Of a DNA stretch of 64,000 nucleotides, positions 1 through 10,800 are shown one piece after another. Origin of the DNA: Rosa chinensis. Lineage: Eukaryota > Streptophyta > Magnoliopsida > Rosales > Rosaceae. The DNA lies in assembly GCF_002994745.2 (NCBI RefSeq), contig NC_037094.1:64698639-64762638 (forward strand). The letters are read 5' to 3'. The number at the start of each line of letters is the position of its first letter. Within the stretch, counting starts at the first letter, position 1. Position numbers and translations under genes: made by a program. The notes under the pieces were generated by a model. That model ran no database searches, was not told the DNA's origin, and saw only the letters and a list, made by a program, of their open reading frames with translations.

Positions 1-252
1 CGGTCCATGGCTTTTGCAAATGCGTCGCGGCTAGCCTTGTTTCCCGGCGGAGTCTCTACAAAAATTAGTGCCAGGCCAGTTAGCATGGGACAACCTCACC
101 AAAGGTACGATACAGCTGAGATTACTTACCAACGGCACGCGTCAATTGTTGAGCCACCAACAACTCCCACCCGCTAAGGAGACGGAAGTCCAACAAGTTG
201 CGATTCCGCCAGCAACCTCTGATGCGTGCTACCCGACACTCTTCCTCACGAG

Positions 253-1242
253 TCAAGTTGTACCGCAACCCCGCTGCACAAACAGGTCATTATCAGTAGA
301 GTACACAAAAAAAAAAAAAAAAGGGACCACGCCAGTCACGTTCAGCGGAAACAACAAACAACCTCGGATGGGCTGAAATTCTGACTTAATTCTAAACGAT
401 GGCTCCCCCTCGTTAGACCCCGCCTGGTGCTCCCATCCCGCTGCGGCAATGCAAAACGAGCCCCGCCAGTACGACATTGAGTCCCGCAGGTTTTCGATCA
501 GCTTAAGCGCTCCTTGCCGACGGCTGAGGTTTACTTGCCCTCTACAACCCTGGCGCTTCACGTACACCAATTCATAGAAATGCAACACCTCCGCCATGGT
601 GGGTCATTCGCAACCAGATAACCGCCACAATGAGTTCAGCGACAGCAGTAACCGCCACATGTTGGGGCACACTTGCCCAAAGGCGATGCCGAACTCGCAC
701 AGCAGAATCTGAAGGTTGGGCACCAGCGGGAGGGTCACTCCATCGCGGAATATAGCCTCGTGCACCGCGGCATGGCCAACTGGCAGAATCGAGGCTTTCT
801 CCTCTACCGTCGGCGGACGCAGCTTCACCGCGCCGGGCAACCGGAACACCCACTTCAGCCGGTTGACAGCAACCGCTGTCATCCTACCTCCCACCTCGTC
901 AACGAGGGTGCCGTCCTCGAACACCCACGCAGACTCGGTATCCTCCCCCGTTCCACCTCCCCCGCCAGCTCCGCTGGCGGCACTATTACTTTCTAGCCGC
1001 TCTTCGTGCAAAGTATGCGTAGCGGCAGCCTCCCCCGCCCTAGAACTCTCCGGACACGATGCACGACCCATATCTACGTCCCACGGAATGGTCTGTAGCG
1101 GCTCGACTTCTAGCGGTTCTGGCAGTGAGGTTCCTGCACGGGCAGACGGATGCAACGAGTCAATAAAATTTCTATCCGCCGCGCTGAACGACACTTCAGA
1201 TCCGGAATCCTCACTGCTCGAGATCTCTATGACGTCGGCCAT
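253..1242 (-). pseudogene. Transposase_28-like ('putative gypsy type transposon') antisense ORF with one premature stop
   Basis: Read on the minus strand, the frame opens at 1242 with MADVIEISSSEDSGSE, an acidic Ser-rich start common in plant transposon proteins, followed by a low-complexity Gly/Ser/Glu stretch (about residues 70-100). The second half has the pattern of the plant 'putative gypsy type transposon' domain: a Gly-Val-x-Leu-Pro-Leu segment, then CPNMWRLLLSLNSLW, then LHFYELVYVKRQG and later a WRGSF...AAGWE segment. The frame is cut by TGA at 604-606 and resumes in the same frame two codons later (PTMAEVLHFYEL), so one nonsense mutation separates the two halves. Past about residue 290 it runs into a poly-Phe tract encoded by an A-run at 307-322, probably slippage. 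The function of this family is unknown to me. The start lies just after a short AAACCCTAAA-type leader on the opposite strand. Confidence 0.6.
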
Positions 1243-2025
1243 CCCAAAACCCTAAACCCAAATCAGTTAGCTCACACAGGATCTAACCTATCCCTATATC
1301 AGTTAGTGCCCAAGAACATCAACAACACTCAACCCAGAAAATGCCAAAACAAGAACAAACCCACTAAAACCCAGATTCGACCATCTAAAAAAAAAAAAAA
1401 AAGCCCTAACAACCCCAATTGTCAATCACAACCACCCTTCCCCAAACCCACTCACACCCTCACAGTACGTCGACAAAGAACATATCACAGGAAAACCCAG
1501 AAATCCAACGAGGCAGACACCCAATCAAACAGGAAAAAGGCCAGATTACCAACCTTGACAGTGGAGCCTCTGACAGCAGTATGTACACTACTCTTGGCAG
1601 CCGGAGATCGTCTGTTCTTCCACGCACAAGAACTCGCCGATATCGCCTCGCCTTTCTTCTCCGATCTCAGACACAGAACACTTGAAGACGACGAGGGCAC
1701 AGTTCGAAGTTTAGAGCAGTGCCAAATATGCGACCTTCCCCCCTTTTATGTCAACGTCAAACAATCCCACGCCATCCGTTTAAAAAACGACATCGACTGC
1801 CAGCCGTACGCGTGTCCCACAGCTACAGTTACTCTCCGGATTAACCGAGGCGTCGCCTCGGTTACGAAATCCATCATTACTCGACATTAATGGCGAGGAG
1901 ACGGCTCAGAGAAGGAGGCACGCCTCCGCACGCTAACCCTTTAGGGGTTTGCCACGTGTCCACCACCATCAGGCGAAGCGTCCGACAGAAGCCACAACTT
2001 TTGGGCGAAAGGCTCCAAGTATCAA
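1243..2025. other. Non-coding spacer of the Gypsy element
   Basis: No convincing coding sequence. The stretch begins with AT-rich leader-like DNA, has an A-run at about 1387-1402, and becomes GC-richer towards 1900. The open frames in it lack any recognisable motif. It probably contains the leader of the antisense ORF and the untranslated spacer before the tandem array. Confidence 0.4.
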
Positions 2026-2339
2026 AGTCCGCTGAGCGAAACCCCGCTAGCAGAACTTCTCACTTGTCATCTTCCAAGTATTGAAGTCCGCTGAGCGAAA
2101 TCCCGCTAGCGGAACTTCTCACTTGTCATCTTCCCAAATATTGAAGTCCGCTGAGCGAAATCCCACTAGCGGAACTTCTCACTTGTCATCGTCCAAGTAT
2201 CGAAGTCCGCTGAGCGAAACCCCGCTAGCGGAACTTCTCACTTGTCATCGTCCAAGTATCGAAGTCCGCTGAGCGAAACCCCGCTAGCGGAACTTCTCAC
2301 TTGTCATCTTCCCAAGTATCGAAGTCCGCCGAGCGAAAC
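2026..2339 (+). repeat. 59-60 bp tandem array, left part
   Basis: Six units start at about 2026, 2085, 2145, 2204, 2263 and 2323. Each begins with agtccgctgagcgaaa, continues with cgctagcggaacttctcac and then ttgtcatc. Differences between units are a few substitutions and 1-bp length changes. The sixth unit stops at gaaac (2335-2339), where a solo LTR is inserted; the array resumes at 5008. Within each unit cgctgagcg and cgctagcgg are short near-palindromes. Confidence 0.9.
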
Positions 2340-5007
2340 TGTAACGTCCCGTATCTCAATTACCCGTTTACTAGTCATTTGGACGGTAAACGACCTTTAT
2401 TTTCACTTTTACTATCGTTTCAGTACGTTTAGTGGCCCTAAAAGTCGACTTTTTGTTCGGGTCAAAATTTGAGAAAATTTCCTTCATGAAAGTTGTAGAG
2501 GACGTTAAACCGAGCGCGTGCATATGTGGTACGTAAAAATCGGAGTTCGTGTGCGAAAGTTATGAGTGATTTAAGAAAGTTATTGTTCATGGTAAGAAAA
2601 TTATATATATAAGAAAAATGACTGTGGTAGGTTTCCAAAACCGGAAACCCACCTTTCTCTCTCCTCTCCCCCGATTTTCCCCTCTTTCTTCTTCGGGAAA
2701 TCCTTCTTCCCTTCGATTGGCCGCCGTCCGGCCATCACCCGGCAGAAAGCCAGCCACCACAGGGTCGCCTCCTCCCCCTGGTCACGCTGGTGCCCTTAGT
2801 TTTCGACGATTTGGCCGGAAAAGCTCGGATCGAAGCAAGGTTTGCTCCGGTTGCAGTTTTGGGGTTTCGCCGATTTCCGGCCATTCCGGCCACCTCCGGC
2901 CACCAGGTTAGCATCGAAGGTTCGGTTTTTGATGGTGATCATTTCCCCTAAGGTAGTTCAATCCAATTTGCAGTGTAGATATCGAATTGACAATTTTCCA
3001 TTTCTAGGGTTCTTGAGCTTTTCTGGAAAATTTTCACCGGCTTGATTCGACCACTTCGAGGTAAAATTGGGTTGTGTTGTAATTGAGAGAATCGATCAGT
3101 GTGTTGAGTAGGTGCTACTGTCAAAATATGGTGGCCATCGAAGGTAGTGGCCGCCGGCGCGTGGGGCCCACGCGCTGCCACTGTGGCGGCGCGTGGAGGC
3201 GTGTGTGGGCAGTGTTTTAATTTCAGTTTTAGCCCTTTAAATTGTATAATTGTGGTAGAGGTTAATTATGTGATTTTGGTTAAGTTTGGGAGAAGTTTGA
3301 CATGGATTATGAATTTCCGAAGTTTGGGAGTTTCGGTTGTTGAATTGTGGGAATCCGACCTTCGGATTTCCCTTGTTCCGATACGGAATACATTAATCGA
3401 CGGATGGATATTAATGGTGAAGTTTGGTAAGGATTGGTGAAGTTTGATTGGGTGTGGAAGAGGATTGGAGAAGTTGAGATTGGGTTTTGAGATTAATTAT
3501 TAATTATCGTAAATAGTTATCAAATTGTTGTTTACGGATTATAATTGTGTACAGGACGTGATACCGACCTATCGCTCGACGAAGATCCTTACGCTTGGAT
3601 ACCACGTTAGCCGTATATCATGAGTGGACTTTTATTTTTCAAAGAATGATGCATGCATTTATTTAAATAGTTCCGAAGTTATAAATTATTTATCAATTTA
3701 CTTTCTTGAGCATACGGTTATTTTCGGAAACAGTTTTGGTTAATTGATTTACTTGGAGATTTTATGGCGTGCGGGGTCACGTCATTAGATTACGCTTATC
3801 TTCTTTTATTTATTTATTTCCGATGTGATTCCCGGATTTATACTATTTATATTATACTTATATTCGGCAATTTGAGATTTCTATGAGATTCGATGAAGTT
3901 AATCCTTATACTTATTTATATCCTATTTATTTTTGATGATGAGATTATCTTGGCGTGTGGGACACATCATGGGAAATTCTTTTACGAAATATGGGGAAGC
4001 CTTAAGTAATTGTGGTTTTACTTGGTTTTCGGATTTCTTATGCCATACTTGGGTGACTTATCATTGCTAGCATTGATCTTCCGCCTTCGTGGCGAGGTGA
4101 TGGGATCACCGAAGCCCTCCGCCTTTGTGGTGCTGGTTACTGCCTTTGTGACAGTAATTCTAAAGCCCAGTATCCTATCGCTACACATAGTGGCGTAAGG
4201 GTATATTACGGGAGTAATGGGAGTACTTTAGCCTGGGAGGCTATCACCCGAGCCTGGGTGGCTCACTCGTATGGCTATCGTCTTTCCCTACTCATTATAC
4301 TATTTTCGACTAGCGGGGCTAGTCCGATTTGTTTTTGCCAGCGGGGCTGGTTCTATTTCTTTGAGTATCGGAGTTTCAACCTTTTTCTTTTTCGTATGTG
4401 ACTAGCGGGGCTAGTCGGCCTTCAAGAGCGAAACTCCTCTTATTTTATTTTTGTTAATCATTGTATGCATCGGGAGTTTTGTTTGATATAAATGTGGGAA
4501 AGTATAAAATCCCTTTTATTTGAAATTGTTTATTTTTGTCCACTCACGCTAACGTTTTTCTTGTACTTTCCCCTGGGCCCTTCGGTTTCAAATGCCCAGT
4601 TCGCAGTGTAGCTGTTCGGCTTTAGGAGTTGAGGCTTAGCACCACCGCTATCATCTATCCCTCGTAGGTTACTTGCTAACCTACTTTGTGTATCGTTATT
4701 TCTTTTGGTTCTAGATTGCTCTGATAACCTTGAGTATTTTGTACTAATATTGTAACCTATGACTTGGTTGTAATTTGAGTTATTTGGATAATTTGGTACT
4801 CTAAATTGTGAAGTTGTGCGGTTTGGGAGCAGGGTGGCTCCAGGAGTTTTTGAAAGGGTTGTTTAGAAGTGAAGTTGAAATTCTACAGGTTTTGGGTTAC
4901 CCATTTTTAAGGGAGGTTATGCCAAATTTTTTGGTAAACCTTCTTTAAAGGTGGGTCCCGCGAGGCCACTTCGGATTCTAGGGTGGAATCCGGGGCGGAC
5001 CCTGTCA
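2340..5007 (+). mobile_element. Solo LTR of a long-LTR Gypsy element, nested in the tandem array
   Basis: The 2668-bp segment starts TGTAACGTCCCG and ends GGACCCTGTCA, the TG...CA ends of an LTR. It is flanked by a perfect 5-bp duplication, gaaac at 2335-2339 and 5008-5012, and removing the insert plus one gaaac restores the 60-bp repeat unit exactly. It has no long ORF. A TATA-like ttatatatataag lies near 2601. Near 4309-4425 the phrase gactagcggggctagtc recurs. The start and the length resemble long-LTR chromoviruses (Tekay-like), which is a guess. A single LTR with intact duplication indicates LTR-LTR recombination after insertion. Confidence 0.88.
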
Positions 5008-5130
5008 GAAACCCCGCTAGCGGAACTTCTCACTTGTCATCGTCCAAGTATCGAAGTCCGCTGAGCGAAACCCCGCTAGCGGAACTTCTCACTTGTCATC
5101 TTCCCAAGTATCGAAGTCCGCTCAGCAAAT
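5008..5130 (+). repeat. 60-bp tandem array, right part
   Basis: The array resumes after the solo LTR with gaaaccccgctagcggaact and has unit starts at about 5055 and 5115. The last unit is diverged (gctcagcaaattcccactag). Together with the left part there are about eight units. Confidence 0.88.
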
Positions 5131-5738
5131 TCCCACTAGACTTCCACTTGACAATTTGCAAGAGGCAGCCTAGGCTATACATGGCACTGCCGGCAGAACC
5201 GCCTCCATCTTGCAAACCCCGTGCGTTGCTGAGCACAGTTCCGCTCAGTAACCACCGCCGAACACGTCTACCGACGCTGTTTCCTGCTACATCCAGCGGG
5301 GGGTCTCCGCCAGCGGCGGATCCCGAGGCTACGCCTCATTCTGACAACGACCGCCACGCGGCGTTACTGTCAGATCGTCCCTACGGGACACGGGGACTTG
5401 TCAACAGTCTACGACGACCCTGATCAGGTACGTTGACCCCCGCCACTTGGGTACTAAGATTGGGCTCGCTACCCAACACCTTCTGCTCCGCGCAGCTTCC
5501 CCTCAACAAACAATTTGCCAACCATCAGGAGGTCCGTCTTGGCTAGGGAGTGGGGGACTCCCTGGCGGGCCTGGCAGGGGCCCACCCGAAAGGGTATAAA
5601 GCGTTTGCTCAGTTGGTCCATGGTTGACAACGCACTGACGCTAATTGTGCTGTTGCAAGTCTAGCGGAAGTAACGCTTCACACCGCCGATCAACTCCCCA
5701 ACCAAGATTGCCCTCCTTGACTGGGGACTTGGGGGACT
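5131..5738 (+). other. GC-rich untranslated region before the candidate 3' LTR, with purine tract
   Basis: No recognisable protein. The region is GC-richer than most of the window and ends in a purine-rich run around 5724-5738 (ggggacttgggggact), a plausible polypurine tract next to the LTR start. A second purine-rich stretch lies near 5548-5560. Confidence 0.35.
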
Positions 5739-6194
5739 TGTACCTACATGCGCTAGAACGAGCATAATTAGCTATAATGAGCCACGCTCATTGTACCACC
5801 AGAGGTACCGACTCTCACCAAGGGGATGACCTGCGAGGTCACGGCCAGGCGGGCTACCGCTCGAGCCCTGGATCACCCCCAGATCACCGCTGACGCGCCG
5901 CGTCAAGATAGCATCAGAAGCACAGTAGTCCCACATCGGAAACAAGAAGAAGATCAACCTCTTCCTCAACTATAAAAGGTTCTCTCCTCTCTCCTCATTA
6001 ATTACGCAATTACTACTCATTTATTGTTATGCTGCGCATATACAGTGACTGACTTAGGCATCGGAGAAGTGAAGACCGCCCAACGCGGTCTCCCTCTGAC
6101 GCCCTGTCTATCGTGTTGCAGCTAACAGGAATCACCTAATCCTAGGAGTAGCGGTCCGCCCATCGGACCTGCGTTAAACAAGGAATCGGCTACA
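5739..6194 (+). mobile_element. Candidate 3' LTR of the Tat-like element
   Basis: Proposed ends are TGTACC at 5739 and GGCTACA ending at 6194, giving TGTA/TACA inverted termini straight after a purine tract. Inside, cccacatcgg, a TATA box at 5971-5979 and a following actgacttaggcatcgg block are the layout of plant LTR promoters and R-U5 regions. No primer-binding site follows the right end, which argues for a 3' rather than a 5' LTR. The partner LTR is outside the window, so the ends cannot be verified by pairing. Confidence 0.42.
5971..5979 (+). promoter_or_regulatory. TATA box of the LTR promoter
   Basis: tataaaagg in a pyrimidine-rich context (ctcaac before, ttctctcctctc after), inside the candidate LTR and about 75 bp before the actgacttaggc block that would lie in the transcribed R/U5 part. 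Confidence 0.5.
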
Positions 6195-6273
6195 CCCGGA
6201 CTTAAGCATTAACAAGCTGCAATTATATCTAGACAAATAAATTCAAGATGGGCCCACCACGCTTTGTCAAAAA

Positions 6274-6305
<32 letters not shown>

Positions 6306-6895
6306 AAGAGAGGGGTAAAAGTGGAATGAATAGGAAGTGATATTTTGGACAGTAGTGGAAAAAGTGAAAAGATTTGTGTAAGTGGGAAGAAAACCAAGTT
6401 GGTGGGGTGTATGGGAAGTATATTGATGGATTTGGGGTTTATGAGAATTTTCCCTTTTAAAATAGAAGGGTATTATTGAAACATTGATATATTTTTACTT
6501 TCCTTTCCTGCACCAACCAAACATCGGAAAGGAAATCAAATGGTCTTTCTTGGATGCTTTCCCTGCTTTACCAAACACAAGAAAGGAAACCTGACAGGAA
6601 TTTTAGTTACTGTGACTAGTAAACTGCTCCATAAACTTGACTATCAAGGTTGTTGTTTTTATGTTAAAATAGAAGGCCCTTCCTTATGGGAAAGACAAGG
6701 GAATTGATTTCCCTTCTGTGAACCAAACGATGCTTTAATACTCAGTGGATAACGTGTACCTTTTGCAACATGTATATATAATTATGGAACTAATGTTTGC
6801 TGCAAAATTTTGTTTTATAGCAACATTGTTCTTATCAATAACTTGAAGAAAAAGGAAAAGATAATAACTATTGGGTTATAAGTGAGATTTAATAA
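6195..6895. other. AT-rich intergenic DNA, ending in receptor-kinase 3'-flank homology
   Basis: No gene is visible. An A-run and (ta)n microsatellite lie at about 6269-6304. From about 6733 to 6852 the sequence matches the 3' flank of RLK-A at about 23575-23695 (shared phrases ttttgcaacatgtatat and tgttcttatcaataac). This is a relic of receptor-kinase flank DNA at the left edge of the cluster, later split by the LINE insertion. Confidence 0.6.
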
Positions 6896-7265
6896 CCTGA
6901 GCCCCCCCCCCCCCCCCCCAAAAAAAAACCTGTTTACACCCAATCTCAGTTCCCACCTGAGTATCCTTATGCTCCGACGACCGAAATCTTTTGGCCGGAA
7001 CAGGAGTGGGAGGAGGCCTGACCAAGTTTTGAATTCTAGGAGTATGTGTGTCCCTAAAAGTGACGGTACAACATTGGCACACAATTCAATTTTGGATGTT
7101 GACTTGCCTTCTGCAGTCTGCCACTCTGGCCCGTCTTGGTCCTTGAGGGATAGGTCACTTTCACCTAAGCGGCTATAAAGTCCTAGAATCCCTCTGGATG
7201 GACCAGATCTTTGGGATCCAGATGCACATGGAACTTTCTTCAGAAATGGCAATGTAACAAGAGCT

Positions 7266-7814
7266 TTGGGTGGACTCAATTTGAACAGTGGATCTTGGGT
7301 TGATCCAGAATGCATACCACTATGGGCTTTCAAGAACAAATTGGAGTACTATAGGTCTAACCCCCATTTCCCTGTGCCTAAGGAAATAGACAATTATGAT
7401 GGCACGATTACTACATGCTCCAAACCTTCCAGTGCTACCCTTATTGAAATTGAGCCTACGGTGTCTGCAACCCCCGTGGAGGAATTGGGTTCCTTCCAAC
7501 CTACCTCGGTCAAAAGGAAGCGAAGAGTCAAGAAGGCACAAGAGGAGGTGGGTGAGGCTAAACCTACTAGCAAAAGATCCAAAATCATGCACAGCCCTGG
7601 TCTCCGGCTGTCCACAACGGGTGGGAGAGGCAGAGGACGCGGGCGAAGAGGGCGAGGGAGAGGAGGTGCGGCAGTGGAGACTGAAAGGGACCTTCCCTAC
7701 TCTACTGCCTCTGCTATAATAGAAAAGAAGGAGAGCACAACAGTGGGTATGGAGGATACAACCCCCCTCCAGGGCTGTGGCAGCTGGCCTATTGCAGCTG
7801 CACGGGATCAATGA
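7266..7814 (+). pseudogene. LINE ORF1 C-terminal part (nucleic-acid-binding, basic Gly/Arg-rich)
   Basis: An open frame of 182 codons directly before ORF2 and overlapping its ATG by 4 bases. It begins MGGLNLNSGSWVDPECIPLW, has a Lys/Arg-rich nuclear-targeting stretch (KRKRRVKK, about residues 82-89) and a GRGRGRRGRGRG run (about 119-132). This is the usual C-terminal layout of ORF1 in plant L1 elements, which binds element RNA. No zinc knuckle is visible. The N-terminal part is missing or frameshifted, since the sequence upstream to 6896 has no continuous frame. Confidence 0.55.
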
Positions 7815-10800
7815 TGTGCATTTCTTGGAACTGTCAAGGATTGGGTAAGTCTTTGACAGTTCAAACTCTTCGGGAGATTACCCACTCCCATAATCCAAAC
7901 TTCGTTTTCTTATCCGAAACTCACAAAAGCAATCACTATGTTGATCGTATCCGGCGACAATTGGGGTATTGCAAAGGTTACAATGTAACACCTGTTAATA
8001 CTGCGGGGGGCCTAAGTCTCTGGTGGAAGCCTAATTCGGCTGTGGATGTCTTAGACTTCTCAAAAAACTTTATTGATACAAGGATCCTTCTGCCTGGCAC
8101 TGTTATGCTGATCCGAGTCACTTGGATGTATGGTCCCCCTTATGGGGCGGATAAGGCATCTTATTGGGAACAGTGGTACAAGCAGAACCACAATGATGAG
8201 ATCCCTTGGTTAGTGATTGGGGACTTAAATGAGCTGATTAATCAACATGAGAGGGAGGGTGGCTCCCCTTGGCAAGCTGGCAGGAGAATGTTTTTGAGAA
8301 ATTTTGTCTCATCCAACTCACTTTTGGACCCTGGTTTTAAGGGTCAATGTTTTACTTGGTTAGACAGGAAGACGAGGTGATCATTCTACAAGAATGATTG
8401 GACCGAAGTCTAGTGGCTTCTATCTTGGCCCAACACTTGTCTTACACACCTTAATCGTATCAGGTCAGATCACTGCCCAATTGTTTTTAACTCGGAACCC
8501 ACCTTGCCTAGGCATAAAGCTTCTTTTAAGTTTGAAGCCTCGTGGGTTGATGAAGCAGAGACCTACCAGCTAATCAAGGACAGTTGGAAACCCCGTGGCC
8601 ATATTCCCAGCTTGGTTCAGTGGAGAGCTAATCTGATATCTTACAGGGAGAATCTTCTGAAATGGAGCAAGAGTAGGTTCCCTCGCTGCAACAAAATTGA
8701 GATTAAGGAGTGTCTCCTCGAGCTGGACGAGTTACAATCATCAGCCCCACTCTCTTCTTTGGATAAACAACAGGAATTAACAAACAAGCTGGGAGCCTTA
8801 TGGTTAAGGGAAGAGAAATTTTGGCACCAAAGATCCAGAATTAGTTGGCTAACCACCAGAGACTCTAATTCTCGGTTTTTCCATCTCTCTACCATAAACC
8901 GCTGACAAAGAAACATGGTGGTAATGATTCAGGATGACTCTAATAATTGGGTTACGGGTGAAGCCAAGATTAGGACTGAATTCGAAACTCAATTCCAGAA
9001 GACTTTCACTAGCTCTGGATCATGACCATGGGGAGACGTTTTTGTGGGTGTCCAATATGTTATTACTGAGGAGATGAATAGGGATCTCTTGGCCCCTTTT
9101 ACACTAGAAGAGGTAAAATCTGCAGCTTTTCAACTGGGGGCTTTAAAGGCTCCTGGCCCAGATGGCTTTCCAGGGTTATTTTACCAGAAATATTGGAATA
9201 TTGTGAATGAGATAGTGGGAGGGGCCTCTAGTGATTTCCAGGCTAGGAAGATCCGGGTCCAAAGCGTCAACCAAACCCACATTGTACTCATTCCAAAAAC
9301 TCCAAATCCAGAAAAAACTTCCCATTTTCGGCCTATTAGTCTCTGTAACAATTCCTACAACATCCTCTCCAAGCTCCTAGCAAACCGACTCAAACCACTG
9401 CTGTCCAAGATTATCTCTCCTAATCAAAATGCTTTTGTCCCGGAAAGGCTAATTCCAAGATAAAATTTTGGTTGCCCATGAAGCTTTTCACTACCTCCGT
9501 TTGAAAAGAGAGGGGGATAGCCACAAGTTCGGTATGAAGCTAGACATGAACAAGGCTTATGACAGGGTTGAATGAGATTTTCTTAAGGAAGCCCTTCTTT
9601 TGTTTGGGTTTGCAGTTGATTGGGTCAACTTAATCATGGATTGTGTGTCCACAGTCTCTTTCTCTATTGTCCTTAATGGGAATCCTGGTGGTTTTTTCTC
9701 CCCTACCCGAGGCCTAAGGCAAGGGGACCCCCTTTCCCCTTACCTATTTTCTAATTGTTAGTGAGGTCCTTTCTTTAAGACTAACCAAATCTATCCATGA
9801 CAGCGTTATTAATGGAGTTAGACTGGCTAGATCTTGCCCAATACTCTCACATCTCTTCTTCGCAGATGATTCTCTGCTTTTCTTGAAAGCTACTCTCCAT
9901 AATTGTTGGCAGCTATCTTTTGTACTCAAGGAATATTGCAGGGCCTCGGGGCAACTGATCAACTTTCAAAAGTCCAGCATCTACTTCTCACCGAATACCC
10001 CTGATCAGATGCATAAATTGATGTGCCTCCTTCTTAATATTGAAGTTACATCCAACCTGGGGAATTATTTGGGTCTCCCCACCTTTTGGGGTAGATCTAA
10101 AAGCGAAGCTCTGGCTTTTATAAAGGAGAGAGTGGCAAACAAGATTGATGGGTGGAAAGAGAAAACCCTTTCTCAAGCGGGGAAAGAGGTCCTAGTGAAA
10201 TCTGTTGCTATGGCAATCCCAATGTACCCTATGACTTGTTTCAAATTCCCCAAAGGAATCTGTGATGATATTAATGCGGCTCTTGGAAACTTTTGGTGGG
10301 GAACTACTGAGAAAGGTGGTAAGATTCACTGGAAGAGTTGGGAATATTTGGGGAGGCCAAAGGAAGCTGGGGGTATGGGTTTTAGAGACCTGCATCATTT
10401 TAATCTGGCCTTGATTGCTAAGCAAGCTTGGCGTCTCTTCCAAGACCCGGACTCCCTCTGGGCTAAGGTACTGAAAGCTCGTTATTTTCCCAAGTGTGGC
10501 TTCATTGGGGCTACAAAAGGTCACAGAGCATCCTGGGGCTGGTCGAGTCTGCTAGAGGCCAGGGACTTCATCACCCAAAACTGTTGTTGGCAAGTCATCT
10601 CTGGCTCTTCCATTAACATTTGTCGGATCATTGGCTCCCCTTGGGGCAACCTCCAAATTCGGGTCCTATTCTAACTTTGGGTGCAGTTCCAAATGATACT
10701 CCTTGCCTGGTTATGGAGCTTATCGACAGGGACTCTCGCACATGGAAACTTGATAGAATATTGCACCTTATACAACCTTCGGAGATTAATAGAATCCTAT

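Larger units (their letters stand above)
1..6194 (+). mobile_element. 3' part of a Ty3/Gypsy retrotransposon, probably Tat lineage (5' part outside window)
   Basis: Three things in a row fit the region between pol and the 3' LTR of a Tat-lineage Gypsy element: an antisense ORF (253-1242), a non-coding spacer with a 60-bp tandem array (from 2026), and a GC-rich segment with a purine tract and an LTR-like end (5724-6194). Extra antisense ORFs between pol and the 3' LTR are described for this lineage (for example maize Grande). No gag or pol is visible because the element would begin left of the window. The array is broken by a solo LTR (2340-5007). Assignment to Tat is inference from layout, not from a reverse transcriptase sequence. 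Confidence 0.5.

Noticed and set aside
716..1255. Plus-strand open frame of 179 codons
   Set aside because: It is the complement of the antisense Transposase_28-like ORF and has no motif of its own.
1150..1890. Plus-strand open frame of 246 codons
   Set aside because: Runs through an A-tract and spacer DNA, low-complexity Lys/Pro/Asn text, no recognisable domain.
2026..5130. The 60-bp repeats as a CRISPR-like array
   Set aside because: The units are contiguous tandem copies with no unique spacers, and the setting is a plant retroelement.
5452..5740. An earlier LTR start near 5452
   Set aside because: No purine tract directly before it and no matching inverted terminus at the right end; 5739 fits better, though this stays uncertain.
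6815..7178. Frames on both strands around the C-run at 6902
   Set aside because: They depend on homopolymer runs at the LINE 5' end and carry no domain; they are also overlapped by the LINE in sense.
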